Shown one piece after another: positions 14,677-24,038 of a stretch of 64,000 bases of DNA. Position numbers and translations under genes: made by a program. Below the pieces are notes generated by a model. It ran no database searches. It was not told where the DNA came from and was given only the letters and a program-made list of their open reading frames with translations. The stretch spans positions 21,611 to 85,610 of the forward strand of contig JAAELT010000463.1 in the NCBI GenBank assembly GCA_024226315.1. The letters are read 5' to 3'. How positions within the stretch are numbered: the first letter of the stretch is position 1; the number at the start of each line of letters is the position of its first letter. This stretch comes from a bacterium. Its GTDB lineage: Bacteria; Acidobacteriota; Thermoanaerobaculia; Multivoradales; J023.

Positions 14677-16952
14677 AAATCCTCATCCTCGGCCGCCGCC
14701 ACTCCGAAGCCGTCAACATCCGTATCCGTGAACAACTCAGAGCGTATTCGCGGCCCAAAGACTGTTGGTTCGACGAAGCCGACATCCAGTTCTCGGCTGA
14801 TGGACTACGTGTGTTCTTGCAGATCCACTCTCCCAGGGAGCCTCAATGGCCGCCCCCGACGCAGTGGTTGTTCGGCGACCAAACCGGCGGTGCTCCTGTG
14901 TTGTTCAGGCTGAACCATGCCGGCCAAATCTGCGATCCGAAGCATGAAGCTCCATCGGGGGGGGTCCTGATCTTGTACGAGGAAGGCGGAACCGGAATGG
15001 TTCCCCGCATCCTGGCGAACATCGGTCCGCGGTGGGCTAGCGCCCCGAACAGGGCCTTGCCGACGAAGGTACCGCCGCACGTTCGCGTAGAGTTCCCAAT
15101 GAGCGCGCCCTGGGCCCAGACGTACATCTACGACTCGCCGCAGTACGAAGCGGGCTACTCCCCGGCGGGCCGCGACTCCGCGGAGTCCGACGGCGAAGGC
15201 CGAGACCCCGAGGTCGAGTTCCCGTTCCTGGCCCTGGGCGAAGCCGCAGCGGTGGTCCGCGCCCTGCAATTCGAGCTCGACCGCCGGCCCGACCGCGGGG
15301 CCCTCGAACGTGTGACTCGGTGGCTCCGGTTCATCGGAATCGGCACCGGGCTCGACCGCGACGCCGACGGCGGGCCCGACGGCACGGCGGCCACCGCCGG
15401 CACGAGCGTGCTGGCGGGGGACCTGCTGCACTCGCTCGAGCTGTACGGACTGGTCGACAGCGCGGGAGACCACGTCGAGCTCACCGAGCTGGCACTCAAG
15501 CTGATCGCCGGCGGCGCGCGAGCGCGCGGCGCGCGCCTGAAAGCGCTGTGCCGGCCTGGGATCTTCCGCCAGCTGCTCGAATGCCGTGCTGGCGACGGCA
15601 CCTTCGACGAGCCGCGGGCGCGCGACATCGCGGCGGGCCTCGGCCTCGGCGAAAGCGCCATCGACGACCTGCTCGACGTCTTCTCGAGGTCGGCGCGCTA
15701 CGCCGGCGCGATCGACGACGCCGGCCGCTTCACGGCGCCAGCCGGAAAGCGGCACGGTTATCTGGCCCGGCTCGGTTGGTTCGCGGGTCTGCACCGCCTG
15801 AAGCTGCCCTTCTGGGAGTCGCCGCCGGTTCGCGGGCAAGCGCAAACCGATCATCCCGAGGCCGCGTGCATGGTCTGGTTCTACGGTGACTCCAACGCCC
15901 AGGCAGGCGGCGAGGTGGTCGGCTGGACAGCGCCCGGGACCGGGAAGAGGCTGCACAACCTGGAGCCCCTGGCGGTCTCCCTGTGGGAAGGTATCTTCAG
16001 CGAATGCGTTCCCGAGGTGCACCAACCGGATCCGGTCCGCGCCCTGTGGCGCTACGCGACGCGCGCCTTTGAGTGCCCGACCGGCACGGCGCCGCGGCTC
16101 GCCACTCTCGATCCCGACCGTGTGCTGGCCACCCTGAGGGAGGTCCTGGTCGGGTGGGACCTGGAGCCCGACGTCGAGCAAGTTCACTTCCTGCGCCGGC
16201 AAGCGGAAGCGTACTGTCCGCTCTGGTCGAGTGTGCGGACCCGGGCGGCGAAGACGCCACAGGTGTACCTGGCCTGGAAACCGCGCGAGCAGGCGGGCTT
16301 CTTCTTCAACCGGTTGTTCTCCTACGGCACCGGCGACGATCACGACCATGCCACCGGCATCGTGGAGATCGGCAGCCTGGTGCCGGCGCTGCGTCGTGCC
16401 TGGAAGTGCCTGTGGCGCAGCTGGACCGGCGGCGACGAGGCGCGGCGGCGACCGCTACGGATCCGGACCGGCATGGGCAAGACAGAGCAGATCTACGCCT
16501 GGGTCGAGCGCTTCGCGCACGACCAGGGGGTGGAGATCTGGGACAACGAGGTCGATGGCCTCGACGGCTGCCTGGTGCGCACGGAGCACAAGGACGTCGT
16601 GCACCTGAGCATGAAGCTGCCGATCCGGCGACGGGCCTGGGTCGTGTGCCACGAGTTGGCGCACCTCGAGCTCCAGCATCTCGCCAACAGCAGCTACCGA
16701 TGCGATTCGCGGCGGCTGAATTCAGAAGGCGTGCTCTACTTCGAGCGGCAGGAGCGTGAGGCCGACGCCCTCGCCAGCCTCTGGATGCATCTGTTCGAGG
16801 GCCTCACCGAGCTGTTCGACGACGTGTGGATCGGCGTGAGCGAGCAGCCGGGCGAACAGCCCGATGCTCCGGAGCCGACTCATCCGGCCGCGCGCACCGC
16901 ACCGACACGAAGCCACTTCGCGGCGGGCAGACCACCACCTGGCGAACCCTAG
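14673..16952 (+). CDS. ImmA/IrrE-type metalloprotease with long N-terminal region
   Basis: The product has 759 residues. The C-terminus holds a zinc-peptidase motif H660-E-L-A-H664 in VVCHELAHLELQH, with a downstream Glu near residue 696 (QEREADALASLWMH), the arrangement of ImmA/IrrE (COG2856) peptidases that cleave phage-type or stress repressors. The preceding strand DGCLVRTEHKDVVHLSMKLP is also typical. Residues 1-150 form an unrecognised domain (starting KILILGRRHSEAVNIRIREQ), and 190-400 are helical with a winged-helix look. The length is unusual; ImmA is about 130-300 residues. It is co-translated with a membrane protein and lies beside the HTH-TPR/peptide locus. Confidence 0.75.
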   Translation: MKILILGRRHSEAVNIRIREQLRAYSRPKDCWFDEADIQFSADGLRVFLQIHSPREPQWPPPTQWLFGDQTGGAPVLFRLNHAGQICDPKHEAPSGGVLILYEEGGTGMVPRILANIGPRWASAPNRALPTKVPPHVRVEFPMSAPWAQTYIYDSPQYEAGYSPAGRDSAESDGEGRDPEVEFPFLALGEAAAVVRALQFELDRRPDRGALERVTRWLRFIGIGTGLDRDADGGPDGTAATAGTSVLAGDLLHSLELYGLVDSAGDHVELTELALKLIAGGARARGARLKALCRPGIFRQLLECRAGDGTFDEPRARDIAAGLGLGESAIDDLLDVFSRSARYAGAIDDAGRFTAPAGKRHGYLARLGWFAGLHRLKLPFWESPPVRGQAQTDHPEAACMVWFYGDSNAQAGGEVVGWTAPGTGKRLHNLEPLAVSLWEGIFSECVPEVHQPDPVRALWRYATRAFECPTGTAPRLATLDPDRVLATLREVLVGWDLEPDVEQVHFLRRQAEAYCPLWSSVRTRAAKTPQVYLAWKPREQAGFFFNRLFSYGTGDDHDHATGIVEIGSLVPALRRAWKCLWRSWTGGDEARRRPLRIRTGMGKTEQIYAWVERFAHDQGVEIWDNEVDGLDGCLVRTEHKDVVHLSMKLPIRRRAWVVCHELAHLELQHLANSSYRCDSRRLNSEGVLYFERQEREADALASLWMHLFEGLTELFDDVWIGVSEQPGEQPDAPEPTHPAARTAPTRSHFAAGRPPPGEP

Positions 16953-16972
16953 CTCTCGAAGAGCTGGACGCC

Positions 16973-17006
16973 CGCCCGATCCCACGATCGAGCGGGCGTT
17001 TTCTTT
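16973..17006 (+). terminator. Rho-independent terminator after the protease gene
   Basis: The stem CGCCCG/CGGGCG, extended by a T-A and a C-G pair past a mismatch, is followed by TTTTCTTT on the plus strand, 21 bp after the protease stop. Confidence 0.7.
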
Positions 17007-17128
17007 GCCTTCTGTGCCGAAACCGGGGCGAATACCCCATATCTTGGCCCCTTCGCTCCTTCTGACCTCCACGAGCGGCCCTGGGCATTCCCACATAACG
17101 GACAAGAGGGCGCAGGCCGTTACTGTCG

Positions 17129-17252
17129 GATCCCCATTGTTCTTTCTGACCCTCAGGAATGAACGTGGGGATCCCCCATTGTTCTTTTTGACCCTCAGGA
17201 ACGAACGTGGGGATTCCCCATTGTTCTTTCTGACCCTCAATTACAAACGTTC
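17129..17252. repeat. Three 41-42-bp tandem repeats
   Basis: Copies start at 17129, 17170 and 17212, each beginning GATCCCCATTGTTCTTTCTG (with small changes) and continuing ACCCTCAGGAATGAACGTGG; the third degenerates after ACCCTCA. The region 17007-17128 before it has no gene. Because copy length alternates 41/42 the frames differ between copies, so it is probably not coding. Confidence 0.85.
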
Positions 17253-17626
17253 TACGTTCACCTTTTTGTGCCGTGCCACAATGAAACCCACGACAATCAC
17301 CACATCGGGGGAGCCACCATGAGAACCGACCGAGCTGTTCCTGACCCCTCGCTCGGATCCCTGGCTCGGGCTGCTGTCGCCCGAGACCTACCTGGCGCTG
17401 GCGCCCACTAGCGGCGAAGCACCCGGCTGAACCGGCACCCAGGTCTCCTGAGCTCCCCGCGCGGGCGGCGCGCATGTGTTTCTAGCCAGCACGGTGTTCC
17501 TAGCCAGACCTGTGTTTCTGGCCTAAACGGTGTTCGTAGTAGAGTCGTGCTTACGCGCGGGGCGAACCTCAGAGTCCTCCGCGCGTATCTCACACTCGAC
17601 AACGAACCCATGATCAGGAGGTCTTC
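17253..17626. other. Leader region of the PQQ-repeat gene, no firm gene
   Basis: A 30-codon frame (ATG at 17319, stop at 17411) has a GGGGGAG site but no recognisable product. At 17476-17545 four imperfect 17-19-bp repeats of the form GTGTTTCTAGCCAG occur. The rest shows no coding signal. Confidence 0.35.
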
Positions 17627-18949
17627 ATGAAACGAAGACAGTGCATTCTCATCTGTCTGGCCGCCGCGGCCCTGGCGCTTTCGGCCGTCGCTGAGCCGAT
17701 GACCGAGAACTGGCCGCAGTTCCGTGGCGCCGCGCGCGACGGTATGTCGCACGAAACCGGATTGCTCGCCGAGTGGCCCGAGGGCGGGCCCACCGAGCTG
17801 TGGCGTCACCCGCTCGGCGAGGGCTACTCGGCGGTGAGCGTCGCCGGCGGCAAGCTCTACTCCATGTACGCCGGCGAGTACCAGATCGAAGGGCTCGAGG
17901 CCACCATCGAAATGGAAGGCGACGACGAAGGGATGGAAATCGTGGCGGAGCCGACACCGGTGGAGTACGCCGCCGCCTTCGACGCCGAGAGCGGCGAGGA
18001 GATCTGGAGCACCGTGATCGGCGAGAAGCTCGACACCGAGTTTGGCAACGGGCCGCGGTCGACCCCGGCGGTGGACGATGACACGGTGTACGTGCTCGGC
18101 TCCAAGGGTGACCTGGCGGCGCTGGCGATCACAGGCGGCGAGATACGCTGGTCGGTGAAGCTGACCGAGACCTTCGGCTCGCGCCAGCCCGGCTGGGGAT
18201 TCTCCGGCTCGGTGCTGGTCGACGGCGACCTGCTGATCGTCGAGGGCGGCGGGCCGGAGGGCAAGTCCTTCGCCGGGCTCGACAAGGCCAGCGGCGAGGT
18301 GCGCTGGACCACCGGCGAAGCGCCCCAGGGCGCCGGCTACAACTCGCCGCAGGCGATCGACATGGGTGGTGAGCGCCGGTACCTGTACATCGCGGGCGGC
18401 CAGCTGCGCGCGATCGACCACGATGGCAACGAGGTTTTCTCGCACCCGTTCCAGGCCTTCGAGAGCCACGGCATGCCGATCTACGTCGCCCCGGACCGCT
18501 TCTTCGCCTCGGGCGTGGGCGGCGACAACCAGGGCGCGGTGATGGTGAGGGTCACCGGCAGCGGTGAGGAGGCGAAGGTGGAGGAGCTGTGGAAGGCGCC
18601 TTTCATGCGCAACCACTTCAGCTCTTCGCTGTACCACGGCGGCCACATCTACGGCTTCGACAACTCGACCTTCAAGTGCATCTCGGCCGAGACCGGCGAG
18701 CAGAAGTGGGCCAAGCGCGGGCTCGGCAAGGGCTCGCTGATCTACGCCGACGGCAACCTGGTGGTGCTGTCGGACCGCGGCAAGCTGCTGCTGGTGGAAG
18801 CCACGTCCGAGGCGTACAACGAGAAAGGCAGCGTGCAGGCATTGGGCGGCAAGTGCTGGACGGCCCCGACGCTGGCCGGCGGCAAGCTGTATCTGCGCAG
18901 CCACACCGAGATGGTGAGCTACGACGTCGCGGCGGGAGGTAAGTCATGA
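17627..18949 (+). CDS. Exported PQQ-like beta-propeller (BamB-like) protein
   Basis: The product has 440 residues. AGGAGG precedes the ATG. A signal peptide spans about residues 6-22 (LICLAAAALALSAVAEP). The mature part starts WPQFRGAARDGMSHETG, the usual opening of PQQ-repeat outer-membrane propellers, and carries propeller blades such as YAAAFDAESGEEIWSTVIG, DLAALAITGGEIRWSVKL and FAGLDKASGEVRWTTGEA. It is probably a periplasmic or surface-bound propeller of unknown ligand; these often occur as paralogues of BamB. It overlaps the next gene by four bases (ATGA). Confidence 0.9.
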   Translation: MKRRQCILICLAAAALALSAVAEPMTENWPQFRGAARDGMSHETGLLAEWPEGGPTELWRHPLGEGYSAVSVAGGKLYSMYAGEYQIEGLEATIEMEGDDEGMEIVAEPTPVEYAAAFDAESGEEIWSTVIGEKLDTEFGNGPRSTPAVDDDTVYVLGSKGDLAALAITGGEIRWSVKLTETFGSRQPGWGFSGSVLVDGDLLIVEGGGPEGKSFAGLDKASGEVRWTTGEAPQGAGYNSPQAIDMGGERRYLYIAGGQLRAIDHDGNEVFSHPFQAFESHGMPIYVAPDRFFASGVGGDNQGAVMVRVTGSGEEAKVEELWKAPFMRNHFSSSLYHGGHIYGFDNSTFKCISAETGEQKWAKRGLGKGSLIYADGNLVVLSDRGKLLLVEATSEAYNEKGSVQALGGKCWTAPTLAGGKLYLRSHTEMVSYDVAAGGKS

Positions 18950-20187
18950 GACATCGTATGATTCGTCGAGCGACTGTTCTGATCGCCGGCTTGATCCTGG
19001 TCGCGGCTGCCGCGCCAGCCACCGCCGAGACTCTCGAAGCGGTGGTCGGCAAGCACATCGAGGCCCGGGGCGGGACAGACGCCTGGAAGGCTGTCGAGAC
19101 GCTCGAGGTCACCGGCACCTACACCGCCTTCAGCCAGGTCGGGCCGTTCACCATGAGGCGCGCCCGCGACCGGCGGGTCCGCCTCGATTGCCACTGGAAC
19201 GAGCATCCGGTGTCGATCGGCTACGACGGCGAGGACGCCTGGCAGATCAACCCCATGTTCCAGATCGCCTGGGCGCAGCACATCCGCGGGCTGGACCGCC
19301 AGGTGCTGATGCTGGACGTCGACTTCGCAACGCCGCTGTTCGACTACCAGGACCGCGGGTACGAGGCAGAGCTCCTGGGAGCCGGCGACGTCGAGGGTCA
19401 GGAGGTGATCCAGGTCAAGCTCACGCGGCCCGACGGCTTCGACGAGACCTGGTCTCTGGATCCCGAGACCTACCTGGAGGTGGCCCGCGACTCCCCGGGC
19501 TCGGACTTCGGCCGCCCCGAGCGCCAGCGCACCTACTTCGACGACTTCCGCCAGGTGGGCGACTTGAAGGTGCCCTTCTACGTGGAGTCCCAGTGGTACA
19601 CGCGCACCCGGGTGATGGAGGCCGACGAGGTAACGGTCAACGTCGAGGTCGATGACGGCGTATTCTCGGTGCCGCCTCCTCCGGGTATGGACAAGCTGCT
19701 GCCGATGGTCGGGGAGTGGCACGTGAAGCTCGAGCAGCGCCCGAACCCCGGCGCGCCGTGGAGCGAGAACGAGCGCACGGTGACAGTGGAGCCGGCGATG
19801 GGCGGCGCCCTGCTCCGTGAGGGTCTCACCACCAGCCAGGGCGTGCGGGTGGAGAACACGCTGACCTACGACCAGTTCCGCGGGCGCTACGTGATGACTT
19901 CGATGAACGACTTCACCAGCCACATGGACATCCAGGAAGGCAACTTCGACGAGGAGACCGCCCGCCTGACCCTCTCCAACGCCACCACCGGCACCAGCTG
20001 GACGGGCTTCGGCCGCACCTTCCACGAGCGCAATTCCTATTTCGACATCACCGCGGACGGCTTCAAGATGGAGCAGGAGACCTCGATCGACGGCGGCGAG
20101 AACTGGTTCCTCAACGCCAAGATGACCTACACGAAGAAGACCGAGGAGAGCGATTCGGATGCCCCGGCAGGGGCAGGAGAGGACTAG
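18946..20187 (+). CDS. Exported DUF1579-containing lipoprotein-sorting-like protein
   Basis: The product has 413 residues with a signal peptide (about 7-27, ending PATAE). Residues 30-230 resemble a LolA/LppX-like outer-membrane carrier fold (VVGKHIEARGGTDAWKAVET, RTYFDDFRQVGDLKVPFYVE). Residues 245-400 look like DUF1579 (LLPMVGEWHVKLEQRPNPGA, MTSMNDFTSHMDIQEG). The gene is translationally coupled to the PQQ-propeller gene, so both probably act in the periplasm. The in-frame ATG 12 bases downstream is an alternative start. Confidence 0.75.
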   Translation: MRHRMIRRATVLIAGLILVAAAAPATAETLEAVVGKHIEARGGTDAWKAVETLEVTGTYTAFSQVGPFTMRRARDRRVRLDCHWNEHPVSIGYDGEDAWQINPMFQIAWAQHIRGLDRQVLMLDVDFATPLFDYQDRGYEAELLGAGDVEGQEVIQVKLTRPDGFDETWSLDPETYLEVARDSPGSDFGRPERQRTYFDDFRQVGDLKVPFYVESQWYTRTRVMEADEVTVNVEVDDGVFSVPPPPGMDKLLPMVGEWHVKLEQRPNPGAPWSENERTVTVEPAMGGALLREGLTTSQGVRVENTLTYDQFRGRYVMTSMNDFTSHMDIQEGNFDEETARLTLSNATTGTSWTGFGRTFHERNSYFDITADGFKMEQETSIDGGENWFLNAKMTYTKKTEESDSDAPAGAGED

Positions 20188-20267
20188 CCTTCGGGACGGT
20201 AGGCAAGAGAATGTTCCCTGCCTCGGGGCCGTAGACTGGGGCAGGGACACATGGCAGCGACACAGCC

Positions 20268-20747
20268 ATGGGCGTCGAGATCAATCTTCTGCACGGCCTG
20301 GGCCGGGGGCGAGCCTGGGTGGAGATCACGCTCGACCTCGACCCCGAGGATTTCGAGCCCGAGCACGTACGCCGACTGACGCGGGTCGCGGCCGAATACT
20401 CAGGCGTCGAGGCGACCGAGGTGCGGGTACGGGGAGTCGCCCGGTGGCGGCCGATCGTGGCCCTCGAGCTGCCGGCCGAGGCCGGGGCGCGGATCGTCCG
20501 TGGCTTCGAGGCTTCGGATCCCCGACTGACGCGAGCCCTCGGGTCCCTCGTCGCCGAGTCGATCCGGCTCGACTCGGAGACGGGGTCCAAGACCCGAGAG
20601 CTTCCATACCAGCTCGCCGTCATCTGGCTCCTGATCCGGCCTTTCGGGGGGCTGATTCGTTTCCTGTTGATGCTGGCCGCGGCGATCGTCGTCGTGTACC
20701 TCGGCGCCTTGTTGTGGGTGACGATCGAGAAGATCTTCGGCGGCTGA
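20268..20747 (+). CDS. Hypothetical protein with C-terminal membrane anchor
   Basis: The product has 159 residues. A soluble N-terminal part (ITLDLDPEDFEPEHVRRLTR, VARWRPIVALELPAEAGARI) is followed by one or two membrane segments at about 113-152 (LAVIWLLIRPFGG, FLLMLAAAIVVVYLGALLWV). No family recognised. The start is the ATG at 20268; an in-frame alternative is not obvious. It sits alone between the exported pair and the aminotransferase. Confidence 0.6.
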   Translation: MGVEINLLHGLGRGRAWVEITLDLDPEDFEPEHVRRLTRVAAEYSGVEATEVRVRGVARWRPIVALELPAEAGARIVRGFEASDPRLTRALGSLVAESIRLDSETGSKTRELPYQLAVIWLLIRPFGGLIRFLLMLAAAIVVVYLGALLWVTIEKIFGG

Positions 20748-20813
20748 CGCGCTCGGGATCTGGTGCATAATCGCCGCGCATCGCTTCTCTGAAACTGCGG
20801 AAAGGACGACCCG

Positions 20814-21974
20814 ATGTCTGTCTCACGGCTCGACCACATCACCCCGATCGGCGTGGAGCAGATGGGCGAGCTCGCCGACTCGCTGGACGATCCGGCGGTT
20901 CTGCGGCTCGAGAACCTCGACACGGATCTGCGGCCGCCGCGCTCCGCGCTCGACTTCACCCGGGACGCGGTGGAGGACGACGACGCCAACAGCTACCTGC
21001 CGTTCTTCGGCCTCGATTCGATCCGGCGGGCGGCGGCCGGCCTGGTGGGCCGGCAGTCGGGGCTCGAGTACGACTGGAAGACCGAGTGCGTGATCTCGGC
21101 CGGCGGCCTCTCGGGTGTCTTGAACGTGCTGCTGGCGACGCTCGAGCCCGGCGACGAGGTGTTGATGACGGACCCGATCTATGTCGGGCTGATCAACCGC
21201 GTGCGGCTGGCCGGTGGGGTGCCCCGCTACGTGCCGCTCATTCCGTCGGAGCAGGGATGGCGCCTGGATACCGATGCTCTGGCCGAGATCAATCCCGAGC
21301 GGGTGGCCGTGGCGCTGGCGATGAGCCCCTCGATGCCGACCGGGGCGGTGTTCGACCGGCGGGAGTGGCAGGCTTGGGTGGATTTCTGCCGGCGGGCCGA
21401 TTGCTGGCTGCTCAACGACTGCGCGATGGAGCGCATCCTCTACGACGGGCGCGCGGTGATCCATCCCGCGTCGTTTCCGGATATGCGCGAGCGGGTGATC
21501 ACCGTCGGCTCGGCGTCGAAGGAGTACCGCATGATCGGCTGGCGGGTGGGCTGGGTGGTCGGGCCGGCGCGGGCCGTGGCCGAGGTCGCGCGCGTCTCCA
21601 TCAGCAACGTGGTCTGCCAGACCGGCATCGCCATGGGGGCGGTCGCCACGGCGATCGAGGACCCGGACGACGGCATCGCAGCCTGCGCGCGAGAGCTCGA
21701 GCGACGTCGCGACCTGGTGCTGGAGGAGCTGCGCGATTTCAACCCGGTCCCGCCTCACGGCGGCTGGTCGCTGTTGATCGACGTTTCGTCGCTCGGGCTC
21801 GACGGGCCGGCGGCGTCCCGGCGTCTGCTCGAACGAGGAAAAATCGCCGCCACACCGATGATCAACTGGGGCGGCGCCGACACCGGTAACTATGTGCGGG
21901 TGGTGTTTTCGAACGAGCCGGTCGAGAGACTGCGGGGTGTGGGGGAACGGTTTCGGGCGGCGTTGTTCGATTAG
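20814..21974 (+). CDS. Class I/II PLP-dependent aminotransferase
   Basis: The product has 386 residues, usual for fold-type I aminotransferases. AAGGA precedes the ATG. The PLP lysine is K236 in SASKEYRMIGWRVGW, which matches SxSKxxxxxGxRxG. Other family marks are the GGLSGVLNVLLATLEPGDEV cofactor loop, SPSMPTGAVF (the NPTG region, here SMPTG) and the C-terminal R in YVRVVFSNEP. The substrate cannot be told. The gene ends against a palindromic repeat element and is convergent with the lipid kinase. Confidence 0.9.
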   Translation: MSVSRLDHITPIGVEQMGELADSLDDPAVLRLENLDTDLRPPRSALDFTRDAVEDDDANSYLPFFGLDSIRRAAAGLVGRQSGLEYDWKTECVISAGGLSGVLNVLLATLEPGDEVLMTDPIYVGLINRVRLAGGVPRYVPLIPSEQGWRLDTDALAEINPERVAVALAMSPSMPTGAVFDRREWQAWVDFCRRADCWLLNDCAMERILYDGRAVIHPASFPDMRERVITVGSASKEYRMIGWRVGWVVGPARAVAEVARVSISNVVCQTGIAMGAVATAIEDPDDGIAACARELERRRDLVLEELRDFNPVPPHGGWSLLIDVSSLGLDGPAASRRLLERGKIAATPMINWGGADTGNYVRVVFSNEPVERLRGVGERFRAALFD

Positions 21975-21996
21975 CGAACGGGCCGGAGACCTGATA

Positions 21997-22102
21997 CCCG
22001 GGGTTGAAACCCCGGGCTACTATCTACCGTCCCTCCGGGACTCCAGAGCAAATCGAGCCCTGCAAGGGCGATAGATAGTAGCCGGGGGTTTCAACCCCCG
22101 GG
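21997..22102. repeat. REP-like inverted repeat between convergent genes
   Basis: The left arm (21997-22026) and right arm (22072-22102) are near-perfect reverse complements, each containing its own GGGGTTGAAACCCC-type palindrome next to GGCTACTATCTA. The 45-bp centre holds further small stems. The doubled palindrome resembles REP/REPIN elements spread by RAYT (IS200-like) transposases. The right arm overlaps the last codons of the lipid kinase. It may also stop transcription from both sides. Confidence 0.8.
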
Positions 22103-22990
22103 GCTCGGACCGGCAGCCGGCGCCAGCACCCACAATCGCTCCCCGGACATCGTGATCCGAAGCGGCGACGCACCTTCGAGGACGTCGCCGTCGACCTGCA
22201 CCAGGTAGCGCGCCGGGCTCACCAGCTCGATCTCACGCACCCGCCGCAGCTCGACGTCGCGGCGCTTCAAGTGGCGTCTGAATCCCAGGTCGCGGGCGAA
22301 GCCGAGTGTGGCGAAGCGGCCGCGGCCGCGGTGGAGGACGAGGTCGAGCAAGCCGTCGCGCAGGTCGGCCTCGGGTGCCATGCGGTAGGCGCCGGCGTAG
22401 TAGGGGATGTTGCAGGCGGCGAAGAAGCCGACGCGCTCGCTGTGACCGTCGAGCCGCAGCTCGATCTCCGGGTAGTCGTAGGACCACCATTGGCGCAGGG
22501 CCGTCCAGGCAACGGCCGCCTTGCCGAAACGCTTCTTGGCGGCGGAATTCTGGCGCGCCATCACCTCGGCGTCGAGCCCGCACGAGATCTGCATGAGAAA
22601 CGGCTCGTCGCCGGCCAGGCCGACGTCAATCTCGCGTTCCTCGCAGCTGGGCAGCACGTGCGCTGCCTCAAGCGCCTGCTGGGGCAGGCCGAGGGCGAGC
22701 GAGAGCACGTTGGTGGTGCCAGTGGGAAGCGGCGCCAGCGGCACCTCGCTGCCGAGCAGGCCACGCGCCACCTCGCGCAGGGTGCCGTCGCCGCCCATGG
22801 CGAAGGCGACGTCGACCTGCCCGGCGGCCACCGCTTCGCTCGCCAGGCGCGTGGCGTCGCCGGGCCCCTGGGTGGCCAGAGGCTCGACCTCGAAGCCGCC
22901 CGGGCGCAGCACGTCCAGAACCGCGGGCAGCAGCTGTTTGGCCGCCTGGCGTCCCGATTTCGGGTTGTAGATCAGGACGGCGCGGCGCAA
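22091..22990 (-). CDS. YegS/DAGK-type lipid kinase
   Basis: The product has 299 residues, the usual size. It phosphorylates a lipid hydroxyl (diacylglycerol or similar) with ATP at the membrane. Visible motifs: IYNPKSGR at the N-terminus, AMGGDGTLREVARGLLG (nucleotide-binding GGDGT), and PLPTGTTNVLSLALGLP. The C-terminal domain includes FFAACNIPYYAGAYRMAPEA. The start is a TTG at 22988-22990, the only start codon close to the conserved N-terminus. The last residues are encoded inside the REP-like element. Confidence 0.88.
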   Translation of the reverse strand: MRRAVLIYNPKSGRQAAKQLLPAVLDVLRPGGFEVEPLATQGPGDATRLASEAVAAGQVDVAFAMGGDGTLREVARGLLGSEVPLAPLPTGTTNVLSLALGLPQQALEAAHVLPSCEEREIDVGLAGDEPFLMQISCGLDAEVMARQNSAAKKRFGKAAVAWTALRQWWSYDYPEIELRLDGHSERVGFFAACNIPYYAGAYRMAPEADLRDGLLDLVLHRGRGRFATLGFARDLGFRRHLKRRDVELRRVREIELVSPARYLVQVDGDVLEGASPLRITMSGERLWVLAPAAGPSPGG

Positions 22991-23012
22991 GTGTTGGTCC
23001 CGCCTTCGAGAA

Positions 23013-24038
23013 TCAGAAGAGCATGCCGGTGGTGCCGGGCGGCTGCTTGTAGCCGAGATGGCTGTAGGCCCGGTGGGTGGCGACGCGGCCGCGGGGCGTG
23101 CGCTGGAGGAAGCCCTCCTGGATCAGGAAGGGTTCGTAGAGGTCTTCGAGCGTGCCGCGGTCCTCACCCACCGCCGCCGCCAGCGCCTGGATGCCGGCCG
23201 GCCCGCCTGAGTAGTGCTCGATCAGGGTACCCAGAATCTTGCGGTCGACCTCGTCGAAGCCGAACTCGTCGACCTCGAGCTGGGCCAGTGCGCCGCGCGC
23301 GACCTCGAGGTCGATGTGGCCGTCGCCCTCGACCTGGGCGAAATCCCGCACCCGGCGCAGCAGCCGGTTCGAGATGCGTGGCGTGCCGCGGCTGCGGCCG
23401 GCGAGCTCGCGCGCTCCGGCCTTGTCGATCGCGACGTCGAGAATCCGAGCCGAGCGGTCGACGATCTGGGCGAGCTCGTCGGGGGAGTAGAAATCGAGCC
23501 GGTGGACGATGCCGAAACGGCCGTGGAGCGGCTTGGTGATCAACCCCGCCCGGGTGGTGGCACCCACCAGGGTGAAAGGCGGCAGCGGGATCTCCATGGT
23601 GCGCGCCGCCGGCCCCTGGCCGATCACCAGGTCGAGCTTGAAGTCCTCGATGGCGGGGTAGAGGATCTCTTCCACCGTCGGTCCCAAGCGATGGATCTCG
23701 TCGATGAACAGGATCTCGCCGGGATCGAGGTTGGTGAGGATCGCCGCCAGATCGCCGGCCTTCTCGAGTGTCGGACCCGAGGTGGTGCGCACCGGCACCC
23801 CCATCTCGTGGCCGATGATGTGGGCCAGAGTGGTCTTGCCCAGGCCCGGCGGGCCGAACAGCAGCACGTGGTCGAGGCTCTCGCCGCGCTCGATGGCGGC
23901 GCGAATGAAGACCTTGAGGTTCCTGACGATCTTCTTCTGGCCGACGTAGTCCTCTATCCGCCGCGGTCGCAGCGAGCTCTCGATCCCGAGATCGTCCGGG
24001 TCGGGAGCGCCCGAGAGCAGCCTGCCTTCTTCGTCCAT
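23013..24038 (-). CDS. ruvB: Holliday junction branch-migration helicase RuvB
   Basis: The product has 341 residues, typical. It is the AAA+ motor that drives branch migration with RuvA. Walker A GPPGLGKT is at residues 62-69 and Walker B LFIDEIHRL near 111-119; sensor residues lie in VGATTRAGLITKPLHGRFG. The C-terminal winged helix includes GFLQRTPRGRVATHRAY. The gene is 158 bp downstream of ruvA on the same strand with a gene-free gap (24039-24196 shows nothing). RuvC is not in the window. Confidence 0.97.
   Translation of the reverse strand: MDEEGRLLSGAPDPDDLGIESSLRPRRIEDYVGQKKIVRNLKVFIRAAIERGESLDHVLLFGPPGLGKTTLAHIIGHEMGVPVRTTSGPTLEKAGDLAAILTNLDPGEILFIDEIHRLGPTVEEILYPAIEDFKLDLVIGQGPAARTMEIPLPPFTLVGATTRAGLITKPLHGRFGIVHRLDFYSPDELAQIVDRSARILDVAIDKAGARELAGRSRGTPRISNRLLRRVRDFAQVEGDGHIDLEVARGALAQLEVDEFGFDEVDRKILGTLIEHYSGGPAGIQALAAAVGEDRGTLEDLYEPFLIQEGFLQRTPRGRVATHRAYSHLGYKQPPGTTGMLF

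Noticed and set aside
14805..16349. 514-codon minus-strand frame
   Set aside because: Antisense to the metalloprotease gene, which has a clear HELAH motif and coupling to its neighbour.
17129..17252. Possible CRISPR array or repeat protein
   Set aside because: No unique spacers; unit length of 41 or 42 breaks any common reading frame.
17319..17411. 30-codon ORF with GGGGGAG leader
   Set aside because: No conserved motif or homologous copy in the window; kept only as a note in the leader region.
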